Shown here: positions 8,114-16,178 of the stretch, piece after piece
Layout: the number at the start of each line of letters is the position of its first letter
Numbering within the stretch: the stretch's first letter is position 1
Assembly (NCBI GenBank): GCA_964392775.1
Contig: CAYMRD010000005.1
Span: 1 to 64,000, forward strand
Length of the DNA stretch: 64,000 nt
Direction: 5' to 3'
DNA from: UKL13-3 sp964392775
Lineage (GTDB): Bacteria; Bacteroidota; Bacteroidia; UKL13-3
The notes under the pieces: generated by a model
What the model was told of the DNA's origin: nothing
Databases searched by the model: none
What the model saw: the letters and a program-made list of their open reading frames with translations, nothing else
Position numbers and translations under genes: made by a program

Positions 8114-8140
8114 TTCGATATTTTTAATTGTTAACTAAGT

Positions 8141-8344
8141 TTAATCTTTTTTCGACAAACGTTTGATGCCATATCCTACACCTGCTGCAAGCAATAAACC
8201 AATGCCGCCATCCACAGGCAATTCCGGATCCCCCCACGGAGTGGGATCATCCGAATCTGGTGGCCCATCCGGCCCATCATCCTGAGCGAATAGTGCTACC
8301 GCAAAACACATGATAAATAAGCTGAGGAGTAGGGGCTTCTTCAT
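8141..8344 (-). CDS. PID-CTERM-like exosortase substrate (67-residue sorted mini-protein)
   Basis: Tripartite small protein. A signal peptide (MKKPLLLSLF ... ALFA, cleaved before QDD) is followed by an acidic, proline-rich mature part of about 20 residues (DDGPDGPPDSDDPTPWGDPE), a PVDGG motif, a short hydrophobic stretch (IGLLLAAGVGYGI) and a basic end (KRLSKKD). The PxDGG plus span plus KR arrangement matches the C-terminal sorting tails of Bacteroidota exosortase substrates (PID-CTERM type, named from memory). After processing only about 25 acidic residues would remain, so it may be a peptide product or a structural anchor rather than an enzyme. It heads the operon and is separated from the exosortase by a hairpin. 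Confidence 0.8.
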   Translation of the reverse strand: MKKPLLLSLFIMCFAVALFAQDDGPDGPPDSDDPTPWGDPELPVDGGIGLLLAAGVGYGIKRLSKKD

Positions 8345-8367
8345 TTATGGTGTAGTTTAAACAGTTA

Positions 8368-8398
8368 CGAAGGTATTGTTATTTAGATAGATTAGCAA
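8368..8398 (-). promoter_or_regulatory. Predicted promoter of the exosortase operon
   Basis: Minus strand -33 TTG (8396-8398), 20-bp spacer and -7 TACCTTCG (8368-8375), one mismatch to TAnnTTTG. The start of transcription would be near 8362, 18 bases before the mini-protein ATG. Confidence 0.45.
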
Positions 8399-8441
8399 TC
8401 AACGATTCAATGAATGGTGGGTTTTTATATATAAATATAGT

Positions 8442-9359
8442 TTAATGTGGATTAACCAGTCGAAATCCTTTTAGGAAATCTTGTGTAGACATACGTTTTT
8501 TACCTTCAAGCTGCATCTCTTGTATGTGGATAAAACCATCTGGCGTTCGAAACGAGAATTGGCTTTTGTGGTCGGTTTGAATTTCTCCCGGAGCAAGTGA
8601 AGATTGTTCAATCGAATAAGAGGCTTTATATATCTTTAAAATCTTTCCATTCAGTTGGGTCAACGCACCGGGGTATGGAGAGAGTCCGCGAATACGGTTG
8701 TAAATACTCAGGCCCGGTTGATTCCAGTCGATTGTACAATCTGCCGTAAAAATTTTAGGAGCCATTTTGGTGCTTCCGTTTTTTTGCGGAGTGGGAGTGT
8801 ATTTGCCTGATTCAATACGTTTAAGTGTTTCCACGATAACGCTGGCTCCCACATGCATCAGTTGGTCGTGTAGCTCTCCGGCAGTCATTTCCGGGCTGAT
8901 GTTTACTTTCTCGGTGAGAATCACATCCCCGGTATCAATCTCATGTTTGAGCAAAAAGGTGCTGACGCCCGTTTCGGTTTCGCCATTGATAATTGCCCAG
9001 TTGATGGGAGCAGCACCTCTGTAATCAGGCAATAAGGATGCATGAAGATTTACAGTTCCTTTAGGTGGCATATTCCAAACAACCTCCGGTAACATTCTGA
9101 AAGCGATTACCACCTGCAGGTCGGCTTTATAGCTTCTCAACTCTTCAATAAATGCCGGGTCCTTTAGTTTTACAGGTTGCAAAACCGGAATATGATGCGC
9201 AACAGCAAATTGTTTTACAGCCGAAGCGGTCAGTTTCATTCCCCGTCCGGCCGGCTTGTCGGGTGCAGTTACAACAGCCACCACCTCAAAACCTGCTTTG
9301 ATAATCGCATCTAATGAGGCGACTGAAAATTCGGGTGTTCCTAAAAATATAACTCTCAA
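8442..9359 (-). CDS. fmt: Methionyl-tRNA formyltransferase
   Basis: 305 residues. It formylates Met-tRNAfMet for translation initiation using 10-formyl-THF. The N-terminal start (RVIFLGTPEFSVASL) and the catalytic region with NLHASLLPDYRGAAPINWAI and ETGVSTFLLKHEIDTGDVI are diagnostic; the second, OB-like domain follows from about 205. The start appears to be TTG at 9359: a stop codon (TAG) lies four codons upstream in frame and no ATG lies near the conserved N-terminus. It is on the same strand as the exosortase operon, but the 97-bp spacer contains a promoter, so the two are probably separate units. Confidence 0.96.
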   Translation of the reverse strand: MRVIFLGTPEFSVASLDAIIKAGFEVVAVVTAPDKPAGRGMKLTASAVKQFAVAHHIPVLQPVKLKDPAFIEELRSYKADLQVVIAFRMLPEVVWNMPPKGTVNLHASLLPDYRGAAPINWAIINGETETGVSTFLLKHEIDTGDVILTEKVNISPEMTAGELHDQLMHVGASVIVETLKRIESGKYTPTPQKNGSTKMAPKIFTADCTIDWNQPGLSIYNRIRGLSPYPGALTQLNGKILKIYKASYSIEQSSLAPGEIQTDHKSQFSFRTPDGFIHIQEMQLEGKKRMSTQDFLKGFRLVNPH

Positions 9360-9438
9360 AATTCGGGTCTATTAATTCTTTAATATTAAAACCTATTGTA
9401 TTGTTATTTGTCCCACACATTAACACAATTAACAATCC

Positions 9439-10089
9439 TCAATCCTTCCACAGGTAAGGAAATAACAGGTAAGCCAATGCCAGTAAAATCGCATCTAAGG
9501 CAAGTATCACAAATAAATCAGGTATGAGCAAGGATGGATCCACCCCGTCCATGGCTTTTTTACTGGCTTTGATCAATACAAGCAATAAAGGTATAACGAT
9601 TGGGAAACTGAGCACAGGCATCAGCAAATGACCGTTTCCACTTTTAGCTGCAATAGATGAAAGTAAGGTAAAGGTTGTGGCAAATCCAATGCACCCCAAT
9701 AATAAGATCAGAAAATAATACCCGGCATGTTCGGCCATATTGCCGAGCAACAGTGAGTATACTCCAAAGCAAATAGTAGCAATACAAAGCATAAACAAAT
9801 TGTTGAATGCTATCTTAGATAAGATGATATGCTGAGGGGAACTCAGACTATAATAATAGAGCGAACGGCCTCTGCTTTCACCCACAAATCCTTTGGCAAC
9901 AGCACTTACAGATGAGAAGAGCAATATCAGCCAGAATAAGGCATTCCAGGTTGGAGCATTTAAAACCTTGATGGATAAGAATACTAAAAAAACAGAGGAC
10001 ACCACATGCAGTATGATTCCATTGAGCGCATACCGCATACGCCATTCGGTCATCAAATCTTTTTGAATATGGGCAAGTATGGGATGCAT
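9439..10089 (-). CDS. ccmB: Heme exporter subunit CcmB
   Basis: 216 residues with six predicted membrane spans. The opening KDLMTEWRMRYALNGI and the block VAKGFVGESRGRSLYYYSLSSP, where ESRGR and the following Leu-rich segment are hallmarks, identify the CcmB membrane subunit of the cytochrome c maturation ABC transporter. The ATG at 10089 lies one base after the TAA of namZ, so the pair are co-translated. The partner ATPase CcmA and CcmC are not in the window. Presence of this gene fits the c-type heme protein encoded at 37 kb. Confidence 0.88.
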   Translation of the reverse strand: MHPILAHIQKDLMTEWRMRYALNGIILHVVSSVFLVFLSIKVLNAPTWNALFWLILLFSSVSAVAKGFVGESRGRSLYYYSLSSPQHIILSKIAFNNLFMLCIATICFGVYSLLLGNMAEHAGYYFLILLLGCIGFATTFTLLSSIAAKSGNGHLLMPVLSFPIVIPLLLVLIKASKKAMDGVDPSLLIPDLFVILALDAILLALAYLLFPYLWKD

Positions 10090-10090
10090 T

Positions 10091-11323
10091 TTATTTAGGG
10101 TCTTTAGGGAAATAATACACAAAATCTTTGTACAGCAAATAGCGGGATCTGTTTTTTCGATAAGGTATGAGTTTGGTATCCCAGCTGCCGCGAATTTCGG
10201 CTTCCGTTTTTCCGGCTATAATTTGTTTGCGAAGCTCATCGGTTCCGGCCAGCTTATCAAAAAAATCGTTGAAGTAAGTTTGTTTGGCTGTGTCTTCTTT
10301 GTACAAATTAATAAGCCATTCGAGGTATAAACGTGGGGATTTGCTCAGTACATTGGTTGCAAAATCAGTTAACTGATAGCCTCTGCAAAGCTGGTTTTTA
10401 TAAGGAGGATTTTCGGCCACGCCCGCAATCACTTTTGGAGTAAAGGTGTAATTTCCACTAGTGTTCTGGGGTTTGCCAATACATTCAAAAGGTTTGTTGG
10501 TGCCGCGTCCTAAGCTGTAATTGGTTCCTTCAAAAAAACACAAACTTGGATACAACAGGATGGATGTTTGTGTTGGAAGATTGGGTGATGGTTTTACCGG
10601 AAGGGTATACGGTGTTGTATGGTCATACCCTAACATTGGAATGATAATTAACTTACACTGGATTCCGTCTTTAAGCCACTTCTCCCCGTTAATCATCCTT
10701 GCGTATTCAGCTATCGTCATACCATGAACCACAGGTACCGGATGCATGCCCACAAACGAATGAAAGGCTGTATCCAAAACAGGTCCGTCAACATAATGTC
10801 CATTCGGGTTGGGACGATCAAGTATCACCAAAGGTTTACCGTTTTCGGCACAAGCCTCCATCACATAATGCAGGGTAGAGATATAGGTATAAAAACGAGC
10901 GCCTACATCCTGAACATCGAACAGCATTACCTGAATATCTTTTAAATCGTCTTTGGTGGGCTTTTTATGATTGCCATACAGCGAAATCACTTTGAGTCCG
11001 GTTTTTGCATCTTTCCCGCTGTTAACCTGAACCCCGGCACCATGATCACCTCTGAAACCATGCTCGGGAGCAAAAATAGCTTTGATGTTTACCTTCAGCC
11101 TGCGCAGCGAATCCACGAGATGTGTACGCCCGATGACGGAGGTTTGATTGACCACCAGTCCTACGCTCTTGCCCTTTAAAACAGGCAGGTAAGAAGATGT
11201 TTGCTCGGCACCGGTAACAATACGTTGTGCGTTACTTTGGGTGATACAAAAAAAACAGAGGAGAAAAAACAGGAAGAGCTTCTTATATTCGGCCATTGAA
11301 TAGGATGCGTTTTTCATTTTCAT
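10091..11323 (-). CDS. namZ: Exo-beta-N-acetylmuramidase NamZ (DUF1343)
   Basis: 410 residues. A signal peptide (LFLFFLLCFFCITQSNA) precedes a DUF1343 core with GKSVGLVVNQTSV, IFAPEHGFRGDHGAG, LFDVQDVGARFYTY and LDRPNPNGHYVDGP. Members of this family remove terminal N-acetylmuramic acid from peptidoglycan fragments, so the enzyme belongs to cell-wall recycling in the periplasm. The start may be ATG 11323 (MKMKNASYSMAEYKK), ATG 11317 or ATG 11296 (MAEYKK); the first two overlap the start of the divergent permease gene. It is followed directly by ccmB. Confidence 0.92.
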   Translation of the reverse strand: MKMKNASYSMAEYKKLFLFFLLCFFCITQSNAQRIVTGAEQTSSYLPVLKGKSVGLVVNQTSVIGRTHLVDSLRRLKVNIKAIFAPEHGFRGDHGAGVQVNSGKDAKTGLKVISLYGNHKKPTKDDLKDIQVMLFDVQDVGARFYTYISTLHYVMEACAENGKPLVILDRPNPNGHYVDGPVLDTAFHSFVGMHPVPVVHGMTIAEYARMINGEKWLKDGIQCKLIIIPMLGYDHTTPYTLPVKPSPNLPTQTSILLYPSLCFFEGTNYSLGRGTNKPFECIGKPQNTSGNYTFTPKVIAGVAENPPYKNQLCRGYQLTDFATNVLSKSPRLYLEWLINLYKEDTAKQTYFNDFFDKLAGTDELRKQIIAGKTEAEIRGSWDTKLIPYRKNRSRYLLYKDFVYYFPKDPK

Positions 11324-12528
11324 ATTTTATAGCCAGACGACTTTCCTTCCAAAAAGGTTCGGGAACATCACAACTGATTATTCGTATTGCCACAGGTGCG
11401 GTAGCCTTAAGCATTGCGGTAATGATTGTGGCCGTTGCCATTGTGAAGGGTTATCAGCTGGAAATCCGCAGTAAAATTATCGGTTTCAGCACGCATATCC
11501 AAGTATCGCATCTGGATATGAACAATTCCTTTGAAACCACACCGCTCTACCGCGATTCGATGACGGAACTCCTGATTCACCAACACCCGCAGGTTACACA
11601 CCTGCAACCGTTTGCCATTAAAGCGGGCATTTTAAAAACACCTGATGAGTTTGCAGGTGTGGTGCTTAAAGGTGTAGATAGTGTATTCGACTGGAGCTTT
11701 ATCAATCAGCATATCCTCGAAGGACATTCGCTGGAGCTTGTTTCGGATGAGGTATCGCAGCAGATTTTATTGTCGCAGCAACTGGCTTCCAAGCTTAAGC
11801 TTAAGGTAAACGACCCTGTGATGTTGTACATCGCACAAAACCCGCCCCGGGTGCGTAAGTTTAAAGTAGTGGGCATCTACAATACAGGATTGTCGGATTT
11901 GGATGAAGTGTATGCATTTGTAGATATGCGTCAGGTGCAGAAATTGAATTCATGGCATCCGTTATCCATCAGTGGGTATGAAATTGGTGTAAAAGATTAC
12001 AGTCAACTAACACAAACATCAGAGTCGTTATTGGGTATTCTTCCGTATAATTATCAGATGCGTACTATTCGTGAATTGTACCCGCAGTTGTTCGACTGGT
12101 TAGGTTTATTAGACTTAAATGTTTGGGTCATTATTTCACTGATGGTGGTGGTGGCCTGTATCAATATGATTACGGCACTGCTCATTTTAATCATCGAACG
12201 CAGCAATATGATTGGCATACTCAAGGCCATGGGTTCAACCAACCGAACAGTGGCCTCGGTATTTGTGTACATGGCAACTTACTTAATTGTGTGGGGAATG
12301 ATTATCGGAAATATTGCAGGTGTAGCCTTGTGTGTTTCACAACAATATTTCGGTTGGTTTAAATTATCGCAGGATGCGTATTACCTGAGTGAAGTTCCGA
12401 TTTTATTAGAGTGGTCGGATATTGCGCTGATTAATGCCGGAAGTTTTGTGGTATGTTACCTCATGTTATTGCTTCCGGCCCGTTTTGTGTCGCGGATTAC
12501 GCCTGTTAAAGCGATTCGTTTCGAGTAG
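11305..12528 (+). CDS. FtsX/LolE-type ABC transporter permease
   Basis: 407 residues with the MacB/FtsX layout: one N-terminal span (TGAVALSIAVMIVAVAIVKGYQ), a periplasmic domain (about 45-265), then three spans from about 275, including the family block GILKAMGSTNRTVASVFVY. It is most like LolC/LolE-type lipoprotein-releasing permeases, which are common in Bacteroidota next to DUF1343 genes. No ATPase gene is adjacent. The start is ATG 11305 (MRFSFSYFIARRL); TTG 11296 is a weaker alternative. Its 5' end overlaps or nearly touches that of namZ on the other strand. Confidence 0.88.
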   Translation: MRFSFSYFIARRLSFQKGSGTSQLIIRIATGAVALSIAVMIVAVAIVKGYQLEIRSKIIGFSTHIQVSHLDMNNSFETTPLYRDSMTELLIHQHPQVTHLQPFAIKAGILKTPDEFAGVVLKGVDSVFDWSFINQHILEGHSLELVSDEVSQQILLSQQLASKLKLKVNDPVMLYIAQNPPRVRKFKVVGIYNTGLSDLDEVYAFVDMRQVQKLNSWHPLSISGYEIGVKDYSQLTQTSESLLGILPYNYQMRTIRELYPQLFDWLGLLDLNVWVIISLMVVVACINMITALLILIIERSNMIGILKAMGSTNRTVASVFVYMATYLIVWGMIIGNIAGVALCVSQQYFGWFKLSQDAYYLSEVPILLEWSDIALINAGSFVVCYLMLLLPARFVSRITPVKAIRFE

Positions 12529-12763
12529 TCAGTTCGAGTAGCGGGCGTAGGATTGCCGGGAGCGTATCGAGAACATTTTTTTCGCCATCAAGGCGCTAAG
12601 GCCAAAGCATCACTAAGTTTGACAGGGGGTACATGAAGAAGTTCATAGAATCCCCATTTGGGATAATGTATCACTTAGTGAATTTCTTTGTGAAACAGAA
12701 TCTTAGTGGCAACTTGTTTTCACCACCAAGATTCTAAGTCACAAAGTATGTACTAAGGCTGAT
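12529..12763. other. Intergenic spacer with decayed repeat text
   Basis: 235 bp between convergent genes. It contains fragments such as CGCCATCAAGGCGCTAAGG and ACCAAGATTCTAAGTCACAAAG, which belong to the low-complexity 'ctaagtcacaaag' repeat text also found at 38.7 kb. No gene or clear terminator is seen. Confidence 0.5.
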
Positions 12764-13999
12764 TTACGATACACTTTCCAGTGTTTCCAGTTTGTTTTTG
12801 GATAGGGTGTTTTCTGGTGACTCTCCAACTTCAGCCAGAAAAATTCCCTCCCGTTCATTCAGATTGGCTTCAAGCAAATCCGACAGCAGCACTTTTCCGA
12901 TTACATATTTGTAGTTTGTACTCACAAATTCTTCTTCAATGGTTTTAAAGCGGAGAAGCTCGAAGATGTTGTTGTGCCGGTAACGCAGGTATACATTGAG
13001 CAATACATCATTGTGCAAAGTTGGAGTATTGTTTTGCAGTTTTTTGTACCCGTACTTATAGTCGTAGGCCAATGCCGATATATCGGAAAGCACAGCCGCA
13101 GCCGTTGGATAGCTTCCTGCACCCTTACCTTTGAGCAATTGCTTATAGCTAAAGGCAGCCGAAACCTGTATGGCGTTAAACTCATTTTGTACATAAAAAA
13201 AAGCATCATCAGGTTTCACAAACCGGGGCAGGGTGTAGGCCTGAATCTGCTGCCCGTTTTTATGCGCATGTGCTACCAGTTTCAGCTTGAATCCTTTTTC
13301 TTCGGCATATTTTAAGTCGCGTTCGCTGAGATGATGAATCCCGTAATTCAAAATTTCATCCGGTTTCACAATCAACCCGAATGCATGTGCCAATAAAATA
13401 GTGAGTTTGTATTTGGGATCGAAAGCCTGCACATCGAGTTTTGGATTGGTTTCGGCAAAACCCAGTTGTTGGGCTTGTTGCAATACTTCGGCATATCCTT
13501 TACCCGTTTCACTGGTTTGGGTGAGGATATAGTTGGTGGTTCCATTCAATATTCCTTCAATGGAGCTGAGCGTATCATTATCATAATACTCTTCCAGTGT
13601 TCGGATAATAGGAATTGATCCTCCCACAGAAGCTTCATACAATAAGGGTTTGCCATACTCCTGTTGCAACAGGTACAACTCGGTGAAATGTTCGGCTAAC
13701 AATTTTTTATTGGCTGTAACCACGGCTTTGCCTTTGCGCAAGGCGGTAGTCACAATCTCATACGCATCATCCGCATTGTCAATCAACTCAACAATCACGT
13801 TGATGCTTTCATCATTCAACAGCTCGTCTTTATCGTATGTGAAATGATGAGATGGAAGGTTTCGTTTTTTTTCGGGATGCTTCACGCAGATTTTTGCAAT
13901 CTCCGCATTGAGTCCCGGTGTTTGTTTTAATACTTCGTATAAGCCACTGCCAACGCAGCCGTAGCCGAAAAGTCCTATGTTTAGTTTTTGTTTGTTCAT
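12764..13999 (-). CDS. hom: Homoserine dehydrogenase
   Basis: 411 residues. It reduces aspartate semialdehyde to homoserine in the Met/Thr pathway. An N-terminal NAD-binding motif GYGCVGSGLYEVL (residues 12-24) is followed by the catalytic domain with GTTNYILTQTSETG, LDVQAFDPKYKLTILLAHAFG and KGKGAGSYPTAAAVLSD. It is a monofunctional enzyme: no aspartokinase domain and no clear C-terminal ACT domain. It is the second gene behind metB (26-bp gap), making a two-gene methionine branch operon preceded by a long leader with Met/Cys-rich peptides. Confidence 0.95.
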   Translation of the reverse strand: MNKQKLNIGLFGYGCVGSGLYEVLKQTPGLNAEIAKICVKHPEKKRNLPSHHFTYDKDELLNDESINVIVELIDNADDAYEIVTTALRKGKAVVTANKKLLAEHFTELYLLQQEYGKPLLYEASVGGSIPIIRTLEEYYDNDTLSSIEGILNGTTNYILTQTSETGKGYAEVLQQAQQLGFAETNPKLDVQAFDPKYKLTILLAHAFGLIVKPDEILNYGIHHLSERDLKYAEEKGFKLKLVAHAHKNGQQIQAYTLPRFVKPDDAFFYVQNEFNAIQVSAAFSYKQLLKGKGAGSYPTAAAVLSDISALAYDYKYGYKKLQNNTPTLHNDVLLNVYLRYRHNNIFELLRFKTIEEEFVSTNYKYVIGKVLLSDLLEANLNEREGIFLAEVGESPENTLSKNKLETLESVS

Positions 14000-14025
14000 A
14001 CCAATTGATTTAAAATGTTTAGGAG

Positions 14026-15210
14026 TTAGTTACTTGCTACTGCATGCGGTTGTGCAGATGTGATTTTTTGAAAAGCCTGTTGCAAATCCTGAATCAAATC
14101 ATCGGCATGTTCAAGTCCTATTGACAATCTAATCAATGAATCCTGTACACCCGAAGCCTGCCGTTTTTCAGCCGGAATGGATTTGTGGGTCATTTGCGCA
14201 GGATGGCAAAGCAAACTTTTAACGCCTCCTAAACTTTCGGCCAGTTTAAACAAATGTGTTGATGTAACAAATGCTTCAGCCGCTTCGATGGTATCTTGTT
14301 TAAGTGAAAACGAAATCACACTTCCAAAGCCGGATGATTGTTTTGCGGCTATATTATGGTTGATATGTGTTGGCAATCCCGGGAAATACAGTTGGTCGAT
14401 TGCAGGTTGTTTGCTTAAAAACTCGGCAACTTTACGGGCATTGGCGCAGTGTTTTTCGATGCGGAGCGATAGTGTTTCAATTCCGCGAATGAGCAACCAC
14501 GAATCAAATGGACCCAATACTGCACCCGATGAATTTTGGATAAACTTGAGCTTCTCGCTTAGTTCCCTGCACCGGGTAACAACAGCCCCCGCGATGAGGT
14601 CGGAGTGACCACCCAGGTACTTGGTGGCGCTGTGAATTACGATATCAGCTCCGAGCGTGATGGGTTGTTGCAGTATGGGTGAGGCAAAAGTATTGTCAAC
14701 CACCAGCAGGGCATTAACGGTTTGGGCAATGGCCGCTACCGCTCTGATGTCGGTGATTTTCAGTGTTGGATTGGTTGGTGTTTCAATCCATACAATACGT
14801 GTTTTGTCGGTGATGGCATTGAGCACATTTTCAATGTTAGTGGTATCAACATACTTCACAGTGATGCCGAACTTTTCGTAGATATGCGTGAAGATGCGGA
14901 ACGAACCTCCGTAAATATCATCGCAGGCCACAATCTCATCACCTGATTTGAGAAGTTTAAGTACAGCATCAATGGCTGCCAGTCCGCTGGCAAAAGCGAA
15001 TCCTGCATCTCCTTCTTCGAGTTTGGCCAACAGGTTTTCGGCAGCCTGGCGTGTTGGATTGTTGGAGCGGGAATAGTCGAATCCCTTGTGTACTCCGGGA
15101 GCTTCCTGAACAAAGGTTGACGTTTGGTAAATGGGTACGCTGATAGCGCCTGTTAATTCGTCAACGGGAATATTGTGAATGATTTGTGTGTCGGGTTTAT
15201 AAGTTGTCAT
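14026..15210 (-). CDS. metB: Cystathionine gamma-synthase/lyase family PLP enzyme
   Basis: 394 residues of the Cys/Met-metabolism PLP family. The cofactor lysine is Lys197 in HSATKYLGGHSD; SGLAAIDAVL and DYSRSNNPTR are also diagnostic. It could form cystathionine from an activated homoserine (MetB), use sulfide directly, or act as cystathionine gamma-lyase; sequence alone does not settle this. Coupling with hom favours a role in methionine synthesis. The start is ATG 15210, preceded by a leader of about 400 nt containing two small Met/Cys-rich frames and several hairpins. Confidence 0.92.
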   Translation of the reverse strand: MTTYKPDTQIIHNIPVDELTGAISVPIYQTSTFVQEAPGVHKGFDYSRSNNPTRQAAENLLAKLEEGDAGFAFASGLAAIDAVLKLLKSGDEIVACDDIYGGSFRIFTHIYEKFGITVKYVDTTNIENVLNAITDKTRIVWIETPTNPTLKITDIRAVAAIAQTVNALLVVDNTFASPILQQPITLGADIVIHSATKYLGGHSDLIAGAVVTRCRELSEKLKFIQNSSGAVLGPFDSWLLIRGIETLSLRIEKHCANARKVAEFLSKQPAIDQLYFPGLPTHINHNIAAKQSSGFGSVISFSLKQDTIEAAEAFVTSTHLFKLAESLGGVKSLLCHPAQMTHKSIPAEKRQASGVQDSLIRLSIGLEHADDLIQDLQQAFQKITSAQPHAVASN

Positions 15211-15225
15211 ATTGTTGTTTTTTAG

Positions 15226-15330
15226 AAACGGGATTCATCCCGTTTATGCTGTCGGTAATGCATACAAACGGGATGAATCCCGTTTGTACGGATTTAAATT
15301 TTTGTGCAAATGTTGCAGGATGCATCCTGC
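15226..15330 (-). promoter_or_regulatory. Hairpin series in the metB leader
   Basis: Three perfect or near-perfect stems precede metB: 15315-15330 (GCAGGATGCATCCTGC), 15263-15288 (TACAAACGGGA / TCCCGTTTGTA) and 15226-15245 (AAACGGGA / TCCCGTTT). The second arm of the middle stem can also pair with the first arm of the last, giving mutually exclusive folds. No T run follows the last stem, so control of translation is as likely as termination; a dispersed repeat is an alternative explanation. Confidence 0.5.
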
Positions 15331-15337
15331 ATCCTCA

Positions 15338-15388
15338 TCAACGGTGGGATTGTGGTTGCGTTGAGCAACGCATACGCATCATCATCAT
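15338..15388 (-). CDS. Met-rich leader peptide candidate 2
   Basis: A 16-codon frame MMMMRMRCSTQPQSHR ending in TGA, directly before the hairpin series of the metB leader. Five of its first six codons are ATG. A ribosome stalling here under Met starvation could alter the downstream folds. No clear ribosome-binding site is seen, and the ATG run could be chance. Confidence 0.35.
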   Translation of the reverse strand: MMMMRMRCSTQPQSHR

Positions 15389-15530
15389 GCAGTTGTTGCA
15401 GATGATTGAGGGATTGAACAGAAAGGTTTGAATAGAATTCACCTTTGATGCGATTTGATTTTGATAAGGATAAAATGAGTTTTCGTCAGTTTGTTTGTGA
15501 GGTGTGACGACCACCGGATGAGCTGTAAAA

Positions 15531-15560
15531 TTACAGGCACATCATGCAACACATTCGCAT
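15531..15560 (-). CDS. Met/Cys-rich leader peptide candidate 1
   Basis: A ten-codon frame encoding MRMCCMMCL followed by TAA, about 60 nt after the predicted promoter of the metB-hom operon. Seven of nine residues are Met or Cys, the products of this pathway. The stop codon is embedded in a small hairpin (CTGTAA / TTACAG), and a GC-rich block with GGTGG ... CACACC follows. This is the arrangement expected of ribosome-mediated attenuation. Confidence 0.55.
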   Translation of the reverse strand: MRMCCMMCL

Positions 15561-15620
15561 GCAGCTTTGCATTCGATTCATTGGAAATGATATGTGTGTT
15601 TGCGTTGTCATTGTATGCCA

Positions 15621-15653
15621 CAAATATGAATGAGATTTATTCTGATTTGCAAA
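15621..15653 (-). promoter_or_regulatory. Predicted promoter of the metB-hom operon
   Basis: Minus strand -33 TTTG (15650-15653), 21-bp spacer, -7 CATATTTG (15621-15628), one mismatch to TAnnTTTG. Transcription would begin near 15615, giving a leader of about 400 nt. Confidence 0.5.
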
Positions 15654-15701
15654 TTAATTTTTCAGAAAGGCGCGAGATGCTTGTTAATATTGAATCTTAA
15701 G

Positions 15702-16094
15702 TTAGTTAACCTCAACTATTTCTTCGCCATTTTCATTGAGCAATCCTTTTTTTGTACCCACAATAATAATCGCAAGTCCGTTTACAAACGGGCCTATATA
15801 ATCGTATTTAGGTTCAACAAATACTTCTCCGGTTTCGCGTACCAGTCCAATCTTACCATTTTTAACAATTTTGGCGCGGCCTTTTTCAAACGGAAATATT
15901 TCATCATAAATGCACTCAATCACTTCTGCACCCGATTTGTCAATATAGCCAACCTTACCGGTACGTTCTACCTTGGCCCATCCTTTTTTATTGTAAGGGC
16001 CAATATTGTCGTATCCTTTGATGGATGTTTTTCCTTTTTGCGCAAAGGTGGTGTTGGCAATCAATGTAACGAGTAGCATTAATATCAATCTCAT
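15702..16094 (-). CDS. Secreted WG-repeat protein
   Basis: 130 residues: a signal peptide (MRLILMLLVTLIANTTFA) and four short repeats of the WG type, for example GWAKVERTGKVGYIDKSG, GRAKIVKNGKIGLVRETG and LAIIIVGTKKGLLNENG, separated by YD-I-PF blocks. WG repeats form small beta-structured modules, often in exported proteins of unknown role. The protein is much shorter than most WG-repeat proteins and has no sorting tail, so it is probably periplasmic. It stands alone upstream of the met operon promoter. Confidence 0.82.
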   Translation of the reverse strand: MRLILMLLVTLIANTTFAQKGKTSIKGYDNIGPYNKKGWAKVERTGKVGYIDKSGAEVIECIYDEIFPFEKGRAKIVKNGKIGLVRETGEVFVEPKYDYIGPFVNGLAIIIVGTKKGLLNENGEEIVEVN

Positions 16095-16178
16095 GGGCTT
16101 ATTATTCTTTATAAATCAGCATTTTAGTTTGAGGGTGCCAATATAGCCTTTCTGGATGTATTTTACAGGAGTCTTATA

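Noticed and set aside
15211..15620. SAM riboswitch before metB
   Set aside because: I could not find the conserved cores of the SAM-I or SAM-II classes on the minus strand; the peptide frames fit better.
15439..15621. 60-codon frame across the met leader
   Set aside because: Low-quality composition and no family; the short MRMCCMMCL frame in another phase is a better reading of this leader.
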